Assembly (NCBI GenBank): GCA_021788565.1 | Contig: JAJYKO010000177.1 | Span: 1-8,637, forward strand | Source of the DNA: Chloroflexota bacterium | GTDB taxonomy: Bacteria; Chloroflexota; UBA6077 | DNA length: 8,637 nt | Direction of reading: 5' to 3' | In this document: positions 5,852 through 8,637 of the stretch, piece after piece | Layout of the letters: every line of letters begins with the position of its first letter | Position numbering within the stretch: the stretch's first letter is position 1 | Notes under the pieces: generated by a model | What the model was told of the DNA's origin: nothing | Database searches by the model: none | Seen by the model: only the letters and a program-made list of their open reading frames with translations | Position numbers and translations under genes: made by a program

Positions 5852-7390
5852 GTGGGCTCGGGGGTAATTATCATCGGCGCCGGCATCGCCGGCCTTTCTA
5901 CTGGCTGTTACGCCCAGATGAACGGATACTCCAGCCGGATATTCGAGCTGCACGATCTGCCGGGCGGGCTGTGTACCTCGTGGAAGCGCAAGGGCTACAC
6001 CTTCGACGGCTGCCTGGAGTGGCTGGTTGGCTCGGCTCCCGGCAGCAGCCTCTACGGGGCCTGGGAGGAGCTTGGCGCAGTGCAGGGCCGGCCCATGGTG
6101 AACCACGAGGAGTTCACCCGCGTCGAGGGGGCGGATGGCAAGGCCCTGATCCTGTACGCAGATGTAGACCGGCTGGAGCGCCACCTGCTGGAACTGGCGC
6201 CCGAGGACGAGAAGTTGATCCGGGAGCTTACCGGCTGCGTGCGGCTCATGACCCGGTTCGACATACCCCTGGGCAAGCCGCCGGAGCTGAGTGGTATCCT
6301 GGACAAGCTGCGGTTTGGAGTGGGGATGCTGCCTTTCCTGCGCACGTTCGCCAGGTACCGCGGCGTCACCGTTCAGCAGTTCGCGGCGCGTTTCCAGAAC
6401 CCATTCGTTCGCCGGATGTTCGCCACCTATTTCGATATGCCGGACTTCCCCTTCATCGCGATGGTGCTCATCTTCGCCTGGCAGCACAGCCGGGTCGCAG
6501 GATATCCCATCGGCGGCTCTCTGGAGTTCGCGCGTGCAATCGAGCGCCGTTACCTCGACCTGGGCGGCCAGATAAGCTATAACTCCAGGGTGGAGAAGAT
6601 CCTGGTGGAAAACGACCGAGCGGTGGGCGTGCGACTGGCGAAAGGGTCCGAATACCGCGCCGATGTCGTGGTCTCCGCTGCCGATGGGCATGCCACCATC
6701 TTCGATATGCTGGACGGCAAGTACGTGGACGATAAGATCCGTGGCTACTTCCAGCAGTGGCAGATCTTTCCTCCCATTATCCAGGTCTCCCTGGGGGTGG
6801 CCCGGGACTTATCTTCCCTGCCCCACTCCGTGACCTACCTGCTGCCTGAGCCGGCCACGATCGCGGGCAAGGAGCTCAGCAGGATCTCAGTGAAGCACTA
6901 CTGCTACGATCCCACCATGGCCCCGGCCGGCAAGTCGGTGGCGATCTCCCTCATCCCGTCGGACTACGATTACTGGCGGGAACTGAGTGCCGATCAGGAG
7001 CGATACGAAGCCGAGAAGAAGCAGATCGCGGACACGGTCGTTCGACTGCTGGACGAGCGCATCCCGGGGATTGCGGCGCAGGTAGAGGTTGTGGACGTGG
7101 CGACGCCGATGACCTACGAGCGCTACACGGGCAACTGGCGTGGATCTTTCGAAGGGTGGTTGCCGACGACCAGGAACTTCACGACGCGGATGAGCAAGAC
7201 GCTTCCCGGCCTCGACAACTTCTATATGGTTGGGCAGTGGGTGTCGCCGGGAGGTGGCTTGCCGTCAGGGGCGATGACGGCGCGAGAGGTGGCGCAGCTG
7301 ATATGCGTCCACGACCGGAGAGCATTCACCACCATTAGAGGTATCGCCGTGAAGCCGCGCACCGAGGAAGGTTTGATGCAGCGGGCCTGA
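5852..7390 (+). CDS. Phytoene desaturase-like FAD/NAD(P)-dependent oxidoreductase
   Basis: Flavoprotein of 512 residues in the CrtI/CrtN/retinol-saturase-like group (COG1233 type). The N-terminus is a dinucleotide-binding fold, VIIIGAGIAGLST, with the GxGxxG at residues 9-14 and an acidic E32 in IFELHDLPGG that would bind the FAD ribose. GGLCTSWKRKGYTFDGC (38-54) is typical of the family. A second substrate region includes PIGGSLEFARAIERRYLDLG, and the C-terminus has the FAD-binding motif GQWVSPGGGLPSGAMTAREVA. The length fits the group. The start is GTG 5852, behind a strong ribosome binding site. No crtB or other carotenoid gene is nearby, so carotenoid desaturation cannot be claimed; related proteins may act on other polyenes or lipids. 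It is convergent with lutC (14-base gap) and divergent from the two-component genes. Class is firm, substrate unknown. Confidence 0.9.
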   Translation: MGSGVIIIGAGIAGLSTGCYAQMNGYSSRIFELHDLPGGLCTSWKRKGYTFDGCLEWLVGSAPGSSLYGAWEELGAVQGRPMVNHEEFTRVEGADGKALILYADVDRLERHLLELAPEDEKLIRELTGCVRLMTRFDIPLGKPPELSGILDKLRFGVGMLPFLRTFARYRGVTVQQFAARFQNPFVRRMFATYFDMPDFPFIAMVLIFAWQHSRVAGYPIGGSLEFARAIERRYLDLGGQISYNSRVEKILVENDRAVGVRLAKGSEYRADVVVSAADGHATIFDMLDGKYVDDKIRGYFQQWQIFPPIIQVSLGVARDLSSLPHSVTYLLPEPATIAGKELSRISVKHYCYDPTMAPAGKSVAISLIPSDYDYWRELSADQERYEAEKKQIADTVVRLLDERIPGIAAQVEVVDVATPMTYERYTGNWRGSFEGWLPTTRNFTTRMSKTLPGLDNFYMVGQWVSPGGGLPSGAMTAREVAQLICVHDRRAFTTIRGIAVKPRTEEGLMQRA

Positions 7391-7404
7391 TGTGTAGCAG
7401 ACAG

Positions 7405-8121
7405 CTAGTCTCGGTACAGGATCACGTGGAGCTCTCTTGGGCCGTGCATCCCGAGGGTGAGTTGCAGCTCGATGTCGGAGGTCCGGCTGCCGCCGGTGAT
7501 CACGACCAGGTTCGCCGTTCCCTTCGCCAACTCGGCCCCGCTCGCGGCAAGCCATTCCTGCATGGTGGGATAGAGCCTGGACAGAGGGAGAATGGCGATG
7601 TGGACCGGCGGCAGCAGGGAGGCGATACGTGCTCGGCCGGGCCCTGAGGCCATCACGATACTGCCGGTGTCGGCAAGGCCCGCGATTGCCCCCGTGAGGC
7701 CGACCTCGATTTCAGCCAGCCGCTCCAGCACCGCCTGATGCTCTTCGTCGTTCGGCACATTGCCGGGCACTAGCTCGATGGCTGCCTCTTCCAACCGGTT
7801 GCGCAGCACCGGGCACCCGATCTGGGAATCGTCCCAGGCGAGGACGGGGGTCAGGGGGCGGGAGTCAGGGATCGGGGATCGGCGAACCAGGTCGATTACC
7901 TGGCTGGCTACTCCGTCAGCGTCGAGCGGACCGTAGACGTTCGAGGAGAGCGCCTCCAGTTCGGCCCTGAACCGCTCCACGTAGTCGTCGAGGCCGGCCG
8001 TGGACGGAAACGGCGATTTCGCCGCCACCCTCTCGAACCGAGGTCGCTCGCGGTCGCCGGACAGAGGGCCGGCAGCAGCAAAGGCCGCCGCCTCCCGGAT
8101 TCTGTCCATCACGTCGCTCAT
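7405..8121 (-). CDS. lutC: LutC/YkgG-type LUD-domain protein, lactate utilization
   Basis: A 238-residue LUD-domain protein. LutABC is an iron-sulfur L-lactate oxidation complex acting in the cytoplasm or at the membrane; LutC is the small subunit without iron-sulfur motifs. The marks of the family are DTGSIVMASGPGRARIASLL (151-170), VHIAILP (173-179) and the end motif GGSRTSDIELQLTLGMHGP (210-228) followed by LHVIL. The N-terminal part (1-95) is variable, as usual. The start ATG (8121) overlaps the stop of lutB by ATGA, showing translational coupling. A stretch at residues 80-93 is encoded by a short GC-rich microrepeat. The role in lactate use rests on family and gene order; other LUD proteins can serve other oxidases. 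Confidence 0.9.
   Translation of the reverse strand: MSDVMDRIREAAAFAAAGPLSGDRERPRFERVAAKSPFPSTAGLDDYVERFRAELEALSSNVYGPLDADGVASQVIDLVRRSPIPDSRPLTPVLAWDDSQIGCPVLRNRLEEAAIELVPGNVPNDEEHQAVLERLAEIEVGLTGAIAGLADTGSIVMASGPGRARIASLLPPVHIAILPLSRLYPTMQEWLAASGAELAKGTANLVVITGGSRTSDIELQLTLGMHGPRELHVILYRD
7845..7882 (-). repeat. Imperfect G-rich microrepeat inside lutC
   Basis: On the plus strand the stretch is built from related words: GGGGGTCAGGGGGC, GGGAGTCAGGG and ATCGGGGATCGG. On the coding strand it gives residues 80-93, including SPIPDSRPLTP, a proline-rich linker unlike the rest of the protein. It looks like a fragment of a low-complexity dispersed repeat read in frame, but the protein length (238) is normal for LutC, so a true insertion is not proven. 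Confidence 0.4.
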
Positions 8122-8637
8122 TTGGCACCCCCTTGCTCGCCGGACCGAGCCTTTCGCTCTTTCCACATTTCCTGGAAGCTCTTGGGGGCGAACTTCGGGA
8201 AATCCCGACTGTCGGTCCAAGCGCCCAGCGGCCCCGGCATCCCATGGATCCAACCGTCCCGGGCGATCATCCCCGAGCCGAGGGTCGCCATTCTGGTCCC
8301 AAGTCCGAACAGCCCGGAGCTGCCGGCCACCGTGGCGTAGCCGGAGATGCCGAGTTGCAGCCACCAGGGGCGGTGTCCCGTCCTGACGGTGTCGCGCCGC
8401 AGCTTGAGCAGTAGTCCCGGCAGGTCGATGCGTACGGGGCACACCTCGCGGCAGGCTCCGCAGAGGGATGAGGCATGGGGCAGATCGGCGTAGGCATCCA
8501 GGCCGCTGAACAGGGGGCTGAGAACGCTGCCCATCGGCCCCGGATAAACAGCGCCGTAGGCGTGGCCTCCGATGGTCTTGTAGACCGGACAAGCATTCAG
8601 ACATGCGCCACACCGGATGCAGGTGAGCATCTCGGCA
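8118..8637 (-). CDS. lutB: LutB-type iron-sulfur protein, C-terminal part (cut by window edge)
   Basis: Partial gene: the reading frame stays open to the right edge (an AEM precedes the first internal Met at 8630), so the N-terminal LUD domain lies outside. The visible part has a ferredoxin-type cluster, CIRCGACLNACPVY, and GGHAYGAVYPGPMGSVLSP, both typical of LutB/LldF. A second cluster, CGACREVCPVRIDLP, follows, then the hydrophobic GYATVAGSSGLFGLG and the family ending PLGAWTDSRDFPKFAPKSF. The complete family protein is about 450-480 residues. Its stop overlaps the lutC start by four bases. lutA would be expected further to the right. Confidence 0.92.
   Translation of the reverse strand, partial: AEMLTCIRCGACLNACPVYKTIGGHAYGAVYPGPMGSVLSPLFSGLDAYADLPHASSLCGACREVCPVRIDLPGLLLKLRRDTVRTGHRPWWLQLGISGYATVAGSSGLFGLGTRMATLGSGMIARDGWIHGMPGPLGAWTDSRDFPKFAPKSFQEMWKERKARSGEQGGAK

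Noticed and set aside
5786..6691. Long minus-strand open frame of 301 codons opposite the oxidoreductase gene
   Set aside because: It is antisense to a gene with clear FAD motifs on the other strand. Its translation has no family features, and long antisense frames are common in GC-rich genes.
7391..7407. Terminator between the convergent oxidoreductase and lutC genes
   Set aside because: Only a 4-base stem (TAGC/GCTA) with no T-run. The gap is 14 bases.

Overview
This is a GC-rich bacterial window (about 60% GC by eye) with six well supported complete protein genes, one gene cut by the right edge, and one probable small gene. No rRNA, tRNA, CRISPR array, transposase or phage gene was seen. 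The MurE with a DDPR motif, the LutBC pair, GTG starts and short palindromic repeats inside genes are compatible with a Chloroflexota-like bacterium. That is only a weak inference, because no marker gene is present.

Layout. Left (58-1647, + strand): a membrane M56/BlaR1-type zinc peptidase without a beta-lactam sensor domain, followed at once by a membrane-anchored protein resembling DUF4367. Centre (1666-5169, - strand): an OmpR-type response regulator, its histidine kinase (GTGA overlap) and, after 67 bases with a promoter-like site, a MurE-type Mur ligase. The MurE gene carries an 86-base palindromic repeat inserted in frame. Upstream of the regulator lies a gap of about 680 bases with an elaborate nested inverted repeat (5225-5313). 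It also holds a probable 75-residue single-pass membrane protein gene with a very good ribosome binding site. Right: a phytoene-desaturase-like FAD oxidoreductase (5852-7390, +), convergent with a lutC-lutB pair (7405 to the right edge, -), part of a LutABC-type L-lactate oxidation operon.

How they may work together (inference): the left half looks like an envelope-facing region, with a membrane protease, an extracytoplasmic DUF4367-like protein, a two-component system with almost no extracytoplasmic sensing loop, and a peptidoglycan precursor ligase away from other mur genes. The small membrane protein could be a partner of the kinase. The right half is metabolic and seems unrelated. The most unusual observations are the repeat inside murE, the leader hairpin with the small ORF, and the truncated BlaR1-like peptidase paired with a DUF4367-like protein.
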